Shown here piece by piece: positions 1-9,563 of a DNA stretch of 64,000 bases. Within the stretch, counting starts at the first letter, position 1. Each line of letters begins with the position of its first letter. The position numbers and the translations under genes were made by a program. The notes under the pieces were generated by a model, which was not told where the DNA came from, searched no databases, and was given only the letters and a program-made list of their open reading frames with translations. Location: assembly GCF_001971705.1 (NCBI RefSeq), contig NZ_CP019327.1:1550001-1614000 (forward strand). The letters run 5' to 3'. The DNA comes from Natronorubrum daqingense. Lineage in GTDB: Archaea; Halobacteriota; Halobacteria; Halobacteriales; Natrialbaceae.

Positions 1-189
1 GGTAGCGAACCGGTCGATGCGACACTCGAGTTCGACGACGGCGAGACGTGCGAACGCGAACTCGGGTTCGACACGACCGAAACGTGTACGAATTCGATCC
101 CGCGAACGGCAGCGTTCGACGATGACGAACCGTTTGTCGACTACAATACAGAGACTGAACACTATCATGTCACACTCGTCAGCGTCTAG
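1..189 (+). CDS. C-terminal end of an unidentified cluster protein (partial, 5' end outside window)
   Basis: An open frame runs from the first base to TAG at 187-189 and encodes 62 residues ending HYHVTLVSV. Codon use and acidic composition are haloarchaeal and it contains two cysteines 12 residues apart. It overlaps the next gene by 23 nt, so it is probably an upstream member of the same pilus-like cluster (a DUF7287/DUF7288-type gene is usual at this place, from memory). The fragment is too short to assign a family. Confidence 0.6.
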   Translation, partial: GSEPVDATLEFDDGETCERELGFDTTETCTNSIPRTAAFDDDEPFVDYNTETEHYHVTLVSV

Positions 190-682
190 AGGCCAAACCG
201 AACCGATCGCCGCACTCTTCGCCGTGATGGCACTCATCGCCGGCGTCGGATTGTACACCGTCTACGTGAGCGATGTCCTTCCGGGAACGAGTGATCGCAC
301 CGTCACAGAGACCGCCATCGACAACGTTTGGGACGACCTCGAGGACGCCGAGCGTGGCACCTTCCCGGCCTACGAGTACGAATCCGAGATGGACCAGGAG
401 ATGCTCGAAGCAATCCAATCCAACTCGTTGCCAAACGGCGAGAACGTATACATAGAGGTCAGGGCCTACGATGACGGTGAACCGACCGTCTTCGCTGCTG
501 CACACTTCAATTCTGACGGCGACGACCTGCGTGACAGACAACTTCAGTCTACCCACAGTGACTTCGGTCCGCCTCGAGCGGCCGGTGAACCGGATGAGAC
601 GGACATTTCCACGCGATCAATCTCCATCGAGGTCACGGAAGCCGACGTCCGAGGTGGGACCGTACACGTGGAGGCCTGGTAA
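167..682 (+). CDS. DUF7285-type pilin-like membrane protein
   Basis: 171 residues. The ATG at 167 gives a compact N-terminus with a RGQTEP motif followed at once by one hydrophobic segment (about residues 12-31) and then an acidic extracytoplasmic region of about 135 residues; an in-frame start at 17 would add an implausible Arg/Ser-rich extension. This resembles the haloarchaeal DUF7285 family, encoded beside type IV pilus/type II secretion-like ATPase genes. Its role is probably as a minor pseudopilin-like or anchoring component, but no biochemical function is known to me. It overlaps the upstream gene by 23 nt and is followed after 2 nt by DUF7284, so the genes are co-transcribed. Confidence 0.75.
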   Translation: MSHSSASRGQTEPIAALFAVMALIAGVGLYTVYVSDVLPGTSDRTVTETAIDNVWDDLEDAERGTFPAYEYESEMDQEMLEAIQSNSLPNGENVYIEVRAYDDGEPTVFAAAHFNSDGDDLRDRQLQSTHSDFGPPRAAGEPDETDISTRSISIEVTEADVRGGTVHVEAW

Positions 683-684
683 TC

Positions 685-1764
685 GTGACCGACTTTCCGT
701 CTGAACGTGGCGTCAGTACGGTCATCGACGTTGCACTCGCACTCCTCCTCATCTCCGCGAGCGTGATGATCGTCGGCTACTATCTCGCAACGACAGCAGA
801 CGAATCCCCAGTAGATAGCCACGGACACGAAACGACAGGTGCAGGGCAAACTCACGGCGGCGAAAGTCTCTCTGCGGCGCAAATGACGGATGTGCTGAGT
901 GAATCCACGATTTCCGTTACGTACAGTATCGAAGACATACGCGACGAAGACGAATTTTCTGAACCAGTGATTACGAACGACAATACTTACTCGCGAACCG
1001 ATCACGGTTCACCCCTCGGGTTGCTCGCTGATGCAGCCGTGATGAATTACCAGATCGACGGGAAATCTGTTGTAGCCTACAGTGATGCATACGAGGAGGC
1101 CGTCGACTGGTCGATTCGTGAGAATCTCGTTGGAACGGAACAGGACTTCTACGTCGTCGCTGAGTGGGAGCCGTACGCTGATGCAACAATCAACGGCACA
1201 GCGACGGCTGGCACCCGACCGCCTGCAAATGCTGACGTGTCGAGTACCTCGACGACAGTTTCGAGTGGCGTCTCTCCAATCGACGACTCACACTTCCAAG
1301 ACTATCAAATTGATGATAACGAATCGTCTGCCGTCGCAGCAACGGTCATCGGTAAAGAAATCGTCGATGGCTTCTTCCCCCCAGAATCGTCCCAGTACGC
1401 CCTCGAGGACCAGGGCATCAACCGCGAACAAACGGTCTATCAGTACCAGTCGATGGCCGAGGCAGTCGGTGAGTTCTCGTTTCGCAGCCCGGACACCCAC
1501 CCACCATTGACGCGCACCGAAGCAAACGCACAGGCGGCCAATCGAAATCTCCTCGTCGGGCAGGAAGGCGGGTACGATGTTACCGACGCCGACGCCCTTG
1601 CGGCGTGGCTCGCGTCAGACCTCGAGGACGCGTTCGAATCCGAGTTCGAGGAAATCGACGACAACAACGACGAAACCGACCGCGACGAAAAGCAACTCGA
1701 GGCAATTCTCGATGAAACATCGACCGATACGGTCACGATTACGATTCAGACCTGGAACGAATGA
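685..1764 (+). CDS. DUF7284-type pilin-like protein
   Basis: 359 residues from a GTG start located 2 nt after the preceding stop. The N-terminus ERGVSTVIDVALALLLISAS looks like an archaeal prepilin: a charged residue and glycine before a long hydrophobic helix that could be processed by a PibD-type peptidase. The rest is acidic, extracytoplasmic and Ser/Thr/Asp-rich, ending in a strongly acidic stretch. It matches the haloarchaeal DUF7284 family and is translationally coupled to DUF7286 by an ATGA overlap. A pilus-like surface structure is inferred from context only. Confidence 0.75.
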   Translation: MTDFPSERGVSTVIDVALALLLISASVMIVGYYLATTADESPVDSHGHETTGAGQTHGGESLSAAQMTDVLSESTISVTYSIEDIRDEDEFSEPVITNDNTYSRTDHGSPLGLLADAAVMNYQIDGKSVVAYSDAYEEAVDWSIRENLVGTEQDFYVVAEWEPYADATINGTATAGTRPPANADVSSTSTTVSSGVSPIDDSHFQDYQIDDNESSAVAATVIGKEIVDGFFPPESSQYALEDQGINREQTVYQYQSMAEAVGEFSFRSPDTHPPLTRTEANAQAANRNLLVGQEGGYDVTDADALAAWLASDLEDAFESEFEEIDDNNDETDRDEKQLEAILDETSTDTVTITIQTWNE

Positions 1765-4700
1765 GACGCACCCGCTCCCAGACGATTTCGATTGCATCAG
1801 ACGACAGAGCACGGATTCCGTTCGCGATCATCGGCGTCTTACTCCTCGTGAGTTCGATCATGATTGTCGCGATACTCGAGACCAGAGACGAACCAGAAAT
1901 CGACACCAGCACGGAGAGGGCAATCGACCGTGGCGAGGCGTATGCGACTAGCGAAATCCGTCACGCGACCGTACGCGCGAGTGACGACGTCGTTCAATCT
2001 CCACTCACGACCGTCGATTCGGATCTAGAGGAGGTGGTAGACGAAGAGAATGCGTTCGAAGAACAGACGAAACTCACCATTCTCGCCGAAGCCACCGCGT
2101 CCCTCGAGGGCAGACACCAAGACGTCGGGCAGGGACAGACAGTCTCGGTATCACTCCCCGAGGTCGACGACTGGGGAGACGGAACGGATCTCGAGAGCGC
2201 ACTCGAGGTCGTCGACATTGACGAAGATGACGGCATCATGGATGTAACGATCGACGATGTCGAGATCACTGTTCGAGACGAGGATGGCACTGTAGTGGCG
2301 GAACATTCCCGCGATATTACCGCGTCGGTCGGGACCACCATGATGGAACTTCACGAACACGTCGAGGACTACGAGGAGCACCTCAACAAGGGGATGATCG
2401 AGAGCATTGACGATCGAGAAGGCTATGGTTACGATTTGGCGAAGCGAATGTGGCCACTCACCTGGGGGAAGGCCTACTACGATCGGTTATTGGGTGATCC
2501 AGCGGACCGAGCGTTCGAAAACGTTACGCCGAACGACCACACGGAAGTGATGGCCAACGATGCTCGGTTTACAGCCCAACAGGAGGTGTTTGGTACGCAA
2601 GATGACTACGCCAATCGCGTCATGGCAGGGCCGCAACTCTGTATGGCCTACGACCTCTCGGAAGACGCACTCGATTTAAACTACGATTTCGACGATATCG
2701 CGGCCCAACTGCATCCTGACGAGGACGTCGACACCGTCGATGCACTGTGTGAGGAAGGGATCGTATCACCGGATGGCGAACTTCCCGACATGCCGACCAT
2801 CGAGGAGCTCGTCGTCGGCATGCTCGAGGGAGTTGACATGGAAGGGGAAATCCAGGGACACGTCTTTGCAGATATGGCTATGTACGAGATGGAGGCCGAT
2901 CTTAGTGAGGGTGACCTCGAGAGCGAGATGCGAGAGCCGCTTAACGATACGTCTACGTTTACTGAAGAATATCTCGAGGACTACTATGGTAATAGTGAAA
3001 GGTCTGAAAACATTGATGAAGAGGACCATGACGACGAATCTATTGCCAATATTGGAAATATTCAAAACGATTTGGAAAGCATTCGGGAGACTAGTATTGA
3101 AGAAGTAGATAATACGGAAAATATTGTTGAAAGCATATATTCTATTGACACACGTATCGGGGAAGGGTATAATAGTCCAAGTAAAGATGGCCCCGCTTAT
3201 CCTACAACACCTACACTTAATCCAGATGAGTATGACATCGACAACTTATCTGAGATGGACCCGACGTACACGTCTTCTGTTGAGGATGTGGTCGCCAATA
3301 TCAACGAGGTTGGTTCGGATAATGGTGACTCGAGCTTAGAACGGTCACTAGTCGATGTCGATATCGACGTCGAAATGAGATACGGTACGACTGGCCGATG
3401 GAACGACACCAACACGAACTCTTCGCCAGATGTCACGAGGTCAGATTTCACGACAACGAACTACACGACATCTTTCGAACTAGATGGCGAGATTGCACCA
3501 GACATAGAAATCACCCCACACAGCGTCGAACACGTTCTCGATAGTGGTGGGTCACCAGATCCATACGTCGGTGGATCGCCGACAAATTGGGAGGGTGCAT
3601 CTGAAGCCGTAACTGAGGAGTACTTCGGACAACGTATCGATAGTGATGCAGAGTTAGAAGAATGGGTTGAATCGAGATCGGATAACATCGAATCTGTCGA
3701 CGATTTTGAGGATGCGATCAATTTCGAGAGAGGGTTCAACGAAGAAGTTCAACTGTCGCCCCGAAGCGCTGACGAACTTCAGACAGAAATTGTACACGAC
3801 GATCTCATGGATGTTCACCTCGAGGTAGTCCAAGAAATTGAACCGGTCGAGGCAGACATTATGGAGATGCTCACTGCTGAAGAGAGCCCGATGCGCGAGA
3901 TTGAGGAGAACATCGAAGAGGTAGAACGACAGTACGTAACCGAGACTGACGACTTCGAGAACGCACCAGCTGTTGCTACGATGGAGGCTCGTCAAGTGTA
4001 CTTTAATAGCATGTACGATTACGTCGATGAATTGGCGACCCATCACGAACAGATTTCGACCGGCGGTGGGAATCTCATCGACGATTTGCTCGGTGGAATG
4101 CTTGACTCTGCAAACGACCTCATTGGTGGGCCGATGGATCTTCTCGATGAGATGCTCGGCTCAGGTGAAGAACTGCTTCAAGACGAAGGTGGCTCTGAAG
4201 TCGACACTCCGGACGTACTCAACGACGTTCACATCGATGTCGATGGTTCTCCGACGTATCACTCCTCACAGAGGACGGTGAATCAAACGGATGTACCAGC
4301 AGTACGGGGAGAGGGTGAAGGTCCACTCGATATTGACGAGAACACTGAATTTGCTCCGATGGGTGCTGCCTACGAGAATCAAGTCGGATTCCCTGGTTTT
4401 CCGTTGATTCCGTGGCCGCCTCTGTTCTACCTGCAAGTAGATGCCTGGGAGGTCGAACTCGAGGGAGAGTACACACGGTTTGAAGTCCAGGCAACGAGTG
4501 GTGATCCTTCCTCGACTGGCACAACGACGTATGTTCGCGAAGACAGGGACGTATCGTTAGAAACACCAAGTGGAAGCGAACTCGAGTTGGGTTCGAGTGA
4601 CGCTATTAGCTACGAAAATAGTCAAACGATCATGGCTGTGGTACCTGCTCCACAGTTTATGCCACAAGGTGCGCCAGGTGTTGGTGATAATGAGTATAGT

Positions 4701-4784
4701 AATGCCCCCGGGGAAGCATGTTCGGAGTTTTGGAATGATGTAGGGCCAAATACGAACACTCACTCTGAAGGAGATTGCTTATAG
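1761..4784 (+). CDS. DUF7286-type large secreted/membrane-anchored protein
   Basis: 1007 residues, starting at an ATG that overlaps the preceding TGA. One transmembrane helix near residues 19-39 (IPFAIIGVLLLVSSIMIVAI) is followed by about 960 acidic extracytoplasmic residues with long predicted helical stretches. A Gly-rich patch lies near residues 771-790 and a proline-rich hydrophobic patch near residues 880-890. It belongs with the two upstream pilin-like proteins and fits the haloarchaeal DUF7286 family, always found in this cluster as far as I know; function unknown. Codons for about residues 395-490 (about 2945-3240) are clearly more AT-rich than the rest, and the 3' end is also AT-rich, leading into the AT-rich propeller genes. 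It is probably the last gene of the operon. Confidence 0.75.
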   Translation: MRRTRSQTISIASDDRARIPFAIIGVLLLVSSIMIVAILETRDEPEIDTSTERAIDRGEAYATSEIRHATVRASDDVVQSPLTTVDSDLEEVVDEENAFEEQTKLTILAEATASLEGRHQDVGQGQTVSVSLPEVDDWGDGTDLESALEVVDIDEDDGIMDVTIDDVEITVRDEDGTVVAEHSRDITASVGTTMMELHEHVEDYEEHLNKGMIESIDDREGYGYDLAKRMWPLTWGKAYYDRLLGDPADRAFENVTPNDHTEVMANDARFTAQQEVFGTQDDYANRVMAGPQLCMAYDLSEDALDLNYDFDDIAAQLHPDEDVDTVDALCEEGIVSPDGELPDMPTIEELVVGMLEGVDMEGEIQGHVFADMAMYEMEADLSEGDLESEMREPLNDTSTFTEEYLEDYYGNSERSENIDEEDHDDESIANIGNIQNDLESIRETSIEEVDNTENIVESIYSIDTRIGEGYNSPSKDGPAYPTTPTLNPDEYDIDNLSEMDPTYTSSVEDVVANINEVGSDNGDSSLERSLVDVDIDVEMRYGTTGRWNDTNTNSSPDVTRSDFTTTNYTTSFELDGEIAPDIEITPHSVEHVLDSGGSPDPYVGGSPTNWEGASEAVTEEYFGQRIDSDAELEEWVESRSDNIESVDDFEDAINFERGFNEEVQLSPRSADELQTEIVHDDLMDVHLEVVQEIEPVEADIMEMLTAEESPMREIEENIEEVERQYVTETDDFENAPAVATMEARQVYFNSMYDYVDELATHHEQISTGGGNLIDDLLGGMLDSANDLIGGPMDLLDEMLGSGEELLQDEGGSEVDTPDVLNDVHIDVDGSPTYHSSQRTVNQTDVPAVRGEGEGPLDIDENTEFAPMGAAYENQVGFPGFPLIPWPPLFYLQVDAWEVELEGEYTRFEVQATSGDPSSTGTTTYVREDRDVSLETPSGSELELGSSDAISYENSQTIMAVVPAPQFMPQGAPGVGDNEYSNAPGEACSEFWNDVGPNTNTHSEGDCL

Positions 4785-4821
4785 AATATAGAAAAGTGAC
4801 AAATAACTATCCGATGATAGT

Positions 4822-6012
4822 TCAGGTGTCTTCAAGGGAATACAGTTTTCCATTAGTTGATATACAATATATGGCATCATCGAACACCGCTGGCGGTGTT
4901 GAGAAGCCGTCTTCAGTTGGTTCCTCAATTTCGAATTCCCATTTGAGGGTTCCGGAATGCATATCGTGAGCACGGAGGCCAAAAATGTCTGAACTATATA
5001 CTGTCTCATTTGCTACAACAACCTCGTTAGTTCCCGCAGGTGTCTCTACATCCCAATCAATTTCACCCGTGTGTGAATCAATTGCAGTTAACTTCTGACC
5101 ATCATCAATATATATCAACTCCTCAGCAACAGTAGGACGTTCTTCAATACTGTCATATATTTCGACCGTCCATAATTCCTTACCAGAATCAATATCAAAA
5201 GCGTATATCATTTTTCCACCACCAGGTACATAGATGATATCGTCAAATACTGATGGGTTACCAATGTGTAGGACGTTTTCACTCTCGACACTCCATTTAT
5301 GCTCACCACTTTCAATATCTAATGCAAATAACTCGATCCCCATAGCATGATAGAGTACACCATCATTGTATGCAGGAATATCAGTAGTTCCAGTAAGATC
5401 ACGCGAATCTCGAGGGTATTCACGGACACTAATATACTCTCCAGTGTCTATATCAATCTTCCAAACGTTGTGATCAGAGATGACAAAAATACCGTCTTCC
5501 GTCACAATAGGCTCGTTGTTTAGATTGAGACTTCGCTGAAGGTCAATTTCATCTGATTCCCATCGCACCCCATCTTCTCTGTCGTAACCGTATATACGGT
5601 GGCTTCCACGCGGACCATAGACACGGTCCTCGAAAACCATCAGTGGGCCATGACCTTCTGCTTCCCAGATGAGTTCCTCTGTTTCACGATTTAATGCTAA
5701 TACGACACCATCGCGACTCGTCACATAGATGTGGTCGCCAGCAGTTACGACTGGATACGAACTTCCACCACCAATATCATAAACTTCTCTCAGCTCGATA
5801 TTATCGCCTTCTGGTCCAGATACATTCGGTTGATACCCAGTGTTTTGCACATCGATCCCGTACATTGGCCAATTTGGGTCTTGATTACTATTCTTTCCAT
5901 TACTATTATCATTGTTGTCTTCCTCGACACATCCTGCAACTGCAGTTCCACCTACGACAACTGCACAAGTATTGATCCACTCGCGGCGTGTCTGGTTAGG
6001 TGTATACACCAT
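4822..6012 (-). CDS. PQQ-type beta-propeller lipoprotein (paralogue A)
   Basis: 396 residues. The N-terminus carries a Tat-like TRREW motif and a lipobox ending AVAGC (Cys near 28), so it is predicted to be exported folded and lipid-anchored outside the membrane. The body is a string of propeller blades with the motif Y-A-x-D-x-x-(S/T)-G-x-x-x-W, for example YAFDIDSGKELW and LFALDIESGEHKW. No PQQ dehydrogenase catalytic domain is visible, so this is probably a binding or scaffold propeller (BamB-like fold). It is the tandem paralogue of the gene at 6118-7305 and equally AT-rich, unlike the surrounding genome. A TTTATTTAAT box lies about 25 nt upstream of the ATG. Confidence 0.85.
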   Translation of the reverse strand: MVYTPNQTRREWINTCAVVVGGTAVAGCVEEDNNDNSNGKNSNQDPNWPMYGIDVQNTGYQPNVSGPEGDNIELREVYDIGGGSSYPVVTAGDHIYVTSRDGVVLALNRETEELIWEAEGHGPLMVFEDRVYGPRGSHRIYGYDREDGVRWESDEIDLQRSLNLNNEPIVTEDGIFVISDHNVWKIDIDTGEYISVREYPRDSRDLTGTTDIPAYNDGVLYHAMGIELFALDIESGEHKWSVESENVLHIGNPSVFDDIIYVPGGGKMIYAFDIDSGKELWTVEIYDSIEERPTVAEELIYIDDGQKLTAIDSHTGEIDWDVETPAGTNEVVVANETVYSSDIFGLRAHDMHSGTLKWEFEIEEPTEDGFSTPPAVFDDAIYCISTNGKLYSLEDT

Positions 6013-6117
6013 TATTATACAGTATGATTAAATAAACAAATAATATATATTAACATAAAACCACTACGAACCAGATCGAGCCTACACTCGATATGTTGGA
6101 TTTTCCAGGCAATCATA

Positions 6118-7305
6118 TCATGAACCCCCAATAGAATACAATTTTTCATCGTCAGACGGGACGTATATTTGTCCATCCGAAATAGTTGGGGGAGCATTGA
6201 AGCCTACATCACTCTCGTCGGGAATACGATATTCCCAATTGAGGTCGCCTGTAGACGCGTCATGAGTCCAGATACCAAATCGAGTTGCTGTATAACACGT
6301 TTCACCCACAATTACCATATCTTGTGGTTTTCCGATGATTGATTCAGCATCTTCCCACACTATTTCACCGGAATCAGCATCAACAGCAACTGCACGTCCT
6401 GATTCTGCGAGGTAAACAATGTCATTTGCGAACGCGGGACTGGTTTCAGCACGTGTGTCTGTGTCAATTGACCAAACTTCGTTTCCGGACTCTATCTCAA
6501 TAGCATGCAAATTTTGATCACGACTCGTTGTGTAAATTAGCCCGTTCCCAATTGTCGGATTACTATCTGCCATACTTCCCCCACCCTCAGGTTCGAAAGT
6601 CCACAGAATTTCGGGGGTTTTTACGTTTATTGCATGCATTTCGGACGATCGAGACATATAGATGACACCATCTTGAAATGCTGGCCACTCACTATAACCA
6701 CCAATATATGGTGGTAATTCAATAACTTTCGTGTATTCTCCTGTTTCATAGTCAACCTTCCAAAGTACTTCCGAACTAAAAACGAAGATTGCCTCTTCAG
6801 TTGGTAATGGATAACCAAGTCCATCAATGGAATCAATTGTTTGTGATTCCCAGTGGTCGCCATTCTTTATATTATATCCGTGAATTCGTTCATCTGTAGT
6901 TGGGCCGTAAACAGTGCCATCATGAATAATAGGCCTGCCAAAATTCTCTCTTTCCCACAATATATTTCCAGTGTCGATATCTATCGTAAACATTTTCCCG
7001 CCGGTACTATGGCCACAAATATATCCTTCAGAAATAGTAATTGGATGGGTACTAATCCCATCCAATTCAATAACACTGCTTTTGGTTAATTCATCTCCCT
7101 CTACCTCTGTTGCATTCGACTGATAGTTTGTGTTCTGCAGATCAACGCCATACATCGGCCAATCTGCACCTGTCACATTTTCCTCTTCAGGGCTCGAGTC
7201 ATCATCACTGTCACTTCCGAAACACCCTGCAAGGACGGTCGCACTTCCAAGACTTGCACAGGCACCGAGCCACTGTCGGCGCGATTGATTCCAACGCTCT
7301 TTCAT
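6118..7305 (-). CDS. PQQ-type beta-propeller lipoprotein (paralogue B)
   Basis: 395 residues. A Tat motif (SRRQW) and lipobox VLAGC predict export and lipid anchoring. An acidic Ser/Asp/Glu linker follows, then the same propeller repeats as its neighbour (WPMYGVDLQNTNYQS, MFTIDIDTGNILW, LHAIEIESGNEVW). Both proteins share the opening WPMYG(I/V)D(V/L)QNT. The 105-nt gap to the neighbour and near-identical length point to tandem duplication. The segment is AT-rich relative to adjacent genes, suggesting acquisition from a lower-GC halophile. TTATTTAG about 27 nt before the start is a plausible TATA box. The ligand and role are unknown. Confidence 0.85.
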   Translation of the reverse strand: MKERWNQSRRQWLGACASLGSATVLAGCFGSDSDDDSSPEEENVTGADWPMYGVDLQNTNYQSNATEVEGDELTKSSVIELDGISTHPITISEGYICGHSTGGKMFTIDIDTGNILWERENFGRPIIHDGTVYGPTTDERIHGYNIKNGDHWESQTIDSIDGLGYPLPTEEAIFVFSSEVLWKVDYETGEYTKVIELPPYIGGYSEWPAFQDGVIYMSRSSEMHAINVKTPEILWTFEPEGGGSMADSNPTIGNGLIYTTSRDQNLHAIEIESGNEVWSIDTDTRAETSPAFANDIVYLAESGRAVAVDADSGEIVWEDAESIIGKPQDMVIVGETCYTATRFGIWTHDASTGDLNWEYRIPDESDVGFNAPPTISDGQIYVPSDDEKLYSIGGS

Positions 7306-7525
7306 CAGTCAATAATATATAATCTCTAACTAAATAACTTCTGAATTTCCATCTTATTTACTAAAATGAGGGGGTGTAGATGGAGTTATTCGCTATCATC
7401 GATTCGAAGCGCCAGGCGATTCCAACCAATTGCGCTGGGAGTGAATAGCAGCGAAATGCGTGATCAGAACGCTGCGTTGAGGCTACAGCCTCGTCAGTTT
7501 TCGCAACTTACGTCAGCGACGAAAA

Positions 7526-8452
7526 TTAGCTCTCCGACGATTCAGTAACGAGTGTCCGAACCCGTTCAGTTGCTGCCCCAGCGTCGACTCCGAACACGTA
7601 CGTCGTTGGCTCGATGCCAAACGCACCACGGTGATACGCGACTGGTGGGACACCACCTCGTTCGTCGAAGCGTGACCGAAGGTGATCGCCGCGGTTTTCG
7701 TACTCCGCGTCGAACTCGAGTGGATCTAATCCCAGCACTCGAGCGGTTTCGAGCAACGCGTCATCGGTCGCGATGTTGGTCGCCCCGCGGATCGTCTGGT
7801 CAGTATCGTTCGCTGCGAGAATGGCGGTGGCGACGTGTTTCGAGGCACCGAATTCGGGATTTGCGGGAATCTCGATTCGTCTTCCCATCGCGTATATTCG
7901 GCCGGGAATTGCGGCGATGTCGGTCTCGTCGTGTGGGTCCGGAAGTGCCATTCCGACGTTGGTTCCAACGTTTGGGACGTAAGATACCATTTCAGGGATG
8001 GCTGCAAGCGTCCGCGCAGCGGTTCGAACGGAGGCGAGCACGTCGCGCTCGGCGCGGACGTCGGAATCGAGTCCGCGCACGCAGAGGTCACATCCGAGCC
8101 CTTGGAGCCCTGGCATTTCCTCTTCGTGGAGTTCACAGATTGGCCCGCGATCGACGAGACTGTGAACGAGGGCTAGTAGCTCGGACAGCGCGTCGTAGCC
8201 GTCCATCTCTTCACTCGAGAGTCCATCGGCGATCCGATCGACGGTAGCAACCGTTTCAGGGTGCTCTCGAAAGCGATCGTCGCCGCCGCCGTCACCGCTA
8301 ATGTACTTACTGACGGCAGCTTGTGTCACTCCGAGATTCGTTGCAATCTCCTGTTGGGTCAGACCGCGCTCAGCCAGTCTGGTCGCGAGCATGGCTCGAA
8401 CCGTCGGGAGAAACCGATCGACGACGAGTTCGCTGGGTAAGACGAGAGACAT
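7526..8452 (-). CDS. HTH-ThiN transcriptional regulator (ThiR-like)
   Basis: 308 residues. The first about 70 residues hold a helix-turn-helix (RGLTQQEIATNLGVTQAAVS). A small Cys-containing segment follows (CELH... then CDLC), and the C-terminal about 170 residues resemble ThiN, the archaeal thiamine-phosphate synthase domain (SYVPNVGTNVGMALP, then GRIYAMGRRIEIPANPEFGA). In archaea HTH-ThiN fusions without ThiD are regulators of thiamine biosynthesis and transport genes; that is family knowledge, not shown here. The ATG at 8452 is preferred over a GTG at 8473 because ATTTAAG at 8477-8483 lies 28 nt upstream, giving a leaderless mRNA. It is divergent from mvk. Confidence 0.8.
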   Translation of the reverse strand: MSLVLPSELVVDRFLPTVRAMLATRLAERGLTQQEIATNLGVTQAAVSKYISGDGGGDDRFREHPETVATVDRIADGLSSEEMDGYDALSELLALVHSLVDRGPICELHEEEMPGLQGLGCDLCVRGLDSDVRAERDVLASVRTAARTLAAIPEMVSYVPNVGTNVGMALPDPHDETDIAAIPGRIYAMGRRIEIPANPEFGASKHVATAILAANDTDQTIRGATNIATDDALLETARVLGLDPLEFDAEYENRGDHLRSRFDERGGVPPVAYHRGAFGIEPTTYVFGVDAGAATERVRTLVTESSES

Positions 8453-8576
8453 ACGACCGCGTAGCGTGGACACTGGCTTAAATCCGACTACCGATATTCG
8501 AACACGTCGTCGGTGGGGGTGCCAGATTCGCGCTCGAGAGGATAGGTATTAACCATCGTCGTACGAACGCTCGAAC

Positions 8577-9563
8577 ATGGCAGTTTCGAGCGCTCCCGGG
8601 AAGGTGTATCTGTTCGGGGAGCACGCGGTGGTTTACGGCGAACCCGCAGTTCCGTGCGCGATCGAGGTACGGGCGCAGGTGGGCGTCGAACAACGGTCGG
8701 ATAGCAAACTTCGGATACACGCCGAGGACCTCAGTTTGGATGGCTTTACCGTCGAATACGGTGGTACAGCAGGCTCGCCACCGGATGTCGACGTCTCTGA
8801 GTCCCTTCTCACGGCGGCGATGGGGTACGTCGACGTCGCGATCGAGCACGTAAGAGACGTGACGGGTGAAGAAGACGTTGGGTTCGACGTTACTATCGAG
8901 AGCGATATTCCACTCGGTGCAGGCCTCGGATCGTCAGCCGCTGTCGTGGTTGCGGCCATCGATGCCGGGACTCGAGAACTCGGAACGACGCTCGAGATCG
9001 ACGAACTGGCCGAACGAGCGTATCAAACCGAATCGGCGGTTCAAAGCGGCGAGGCCTCACGAGCCGATACCTTCTGTTCGGCCACGGGTGGAGCCGTTCG
9101 AGTCGAAGGAGACGATTGTCGAACGCTCGATGCCCCGGATCTACCGATCGTCGTCGGATTCGACGGCGGGGCGGGTGACACGGGGCAACTCGTTGCTGGC
9201 GTCCGTTCGCTTCGTGAGGAGTACTCCTTCGCCTCGGATACGGTCGAAGCGATCGGCGACATCGTTCGAAAGGGTGAACGGGCACTCGAGAGGGGAGATA
9301 TCGAAGAACTCGGCCGGTTGATGAACTTCAATCACGGGCTTCTCGGGGCACTCGGTGTCTCCTCTCGGTCGCTCGATTCGATGGTCTGGGCTGCTCGAAA
9401 CGCGGGAGCACACGGCGCGAAACTGACCGGTGCTGGCGGTGGCGGGTGTATCGTCGCGCTCGATCCGAGCGACGAAACGGAGACTGCACTGTCGTACACG
9501 CCCGGCTGTCGGGACGCCTTCCGTGCGGAACTTGCCGAAACTGGGGTGAGGAGGCTCGAATGA
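8577..9563 (+). CDS. mvk: Mevalonate kinase
   Basis: 328 residues, a GHMP kinase that phosphorylates mevalonate with ATP in archaeal lipid biosynthesis. Visible motifs are the N-terminal APGKVYLFGEHAVVYG, the ATP-binding loop PLGAGLGSSAAVVVA (near residues 112-126), and the C-terminal KLTGAGGGGC loop. A TATTAAC box lies about 28 nt before the ATG. It overlaps the next gene, isopentenyl phosphate kinase, by 4 nt (ATGA), consistent with the alternative archaeal mevalonate route in which decarboxylation precedes the second phosphorylation. Length and motifs are complete. Confidence 0.95.
   Translation: MAVSSAPGKVYLFGEHAVVYGEPAVPCAIEVRAQVGVEQRSDSKLRIHAEDLSLDGFTVEYGGTAGSPPDVDVSESLLTAAMGYVDVAIEHVRDVTGEEDVGFDVTIESDIPLGAGLGSSAAVVVAAIDAGTRELGTTLEIDELAERAYQTESAVQSGEASRADTFCSATGGAVRVEGDDCRTLDAPDLPIVVGFDGGAGDTGQLVAGVRSLREEYSFASDTVEAIGDIVRKGERALERGDIEELGRLMNFNHGLLGALGVSSRSLDSMVWAARNAGAHGAKLTGAGGGGCIVALDPSDETETALSYTPGCRDAFRAELAETGVRRLE

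Noticed and set aside
17-166. Longer N-terminus for the DUF7285 protein
   Set aside because: It is Arg/Ser-rich, overlaps the better coding frame ending at 189 and would bury the N-terminal hydrophobic helix.
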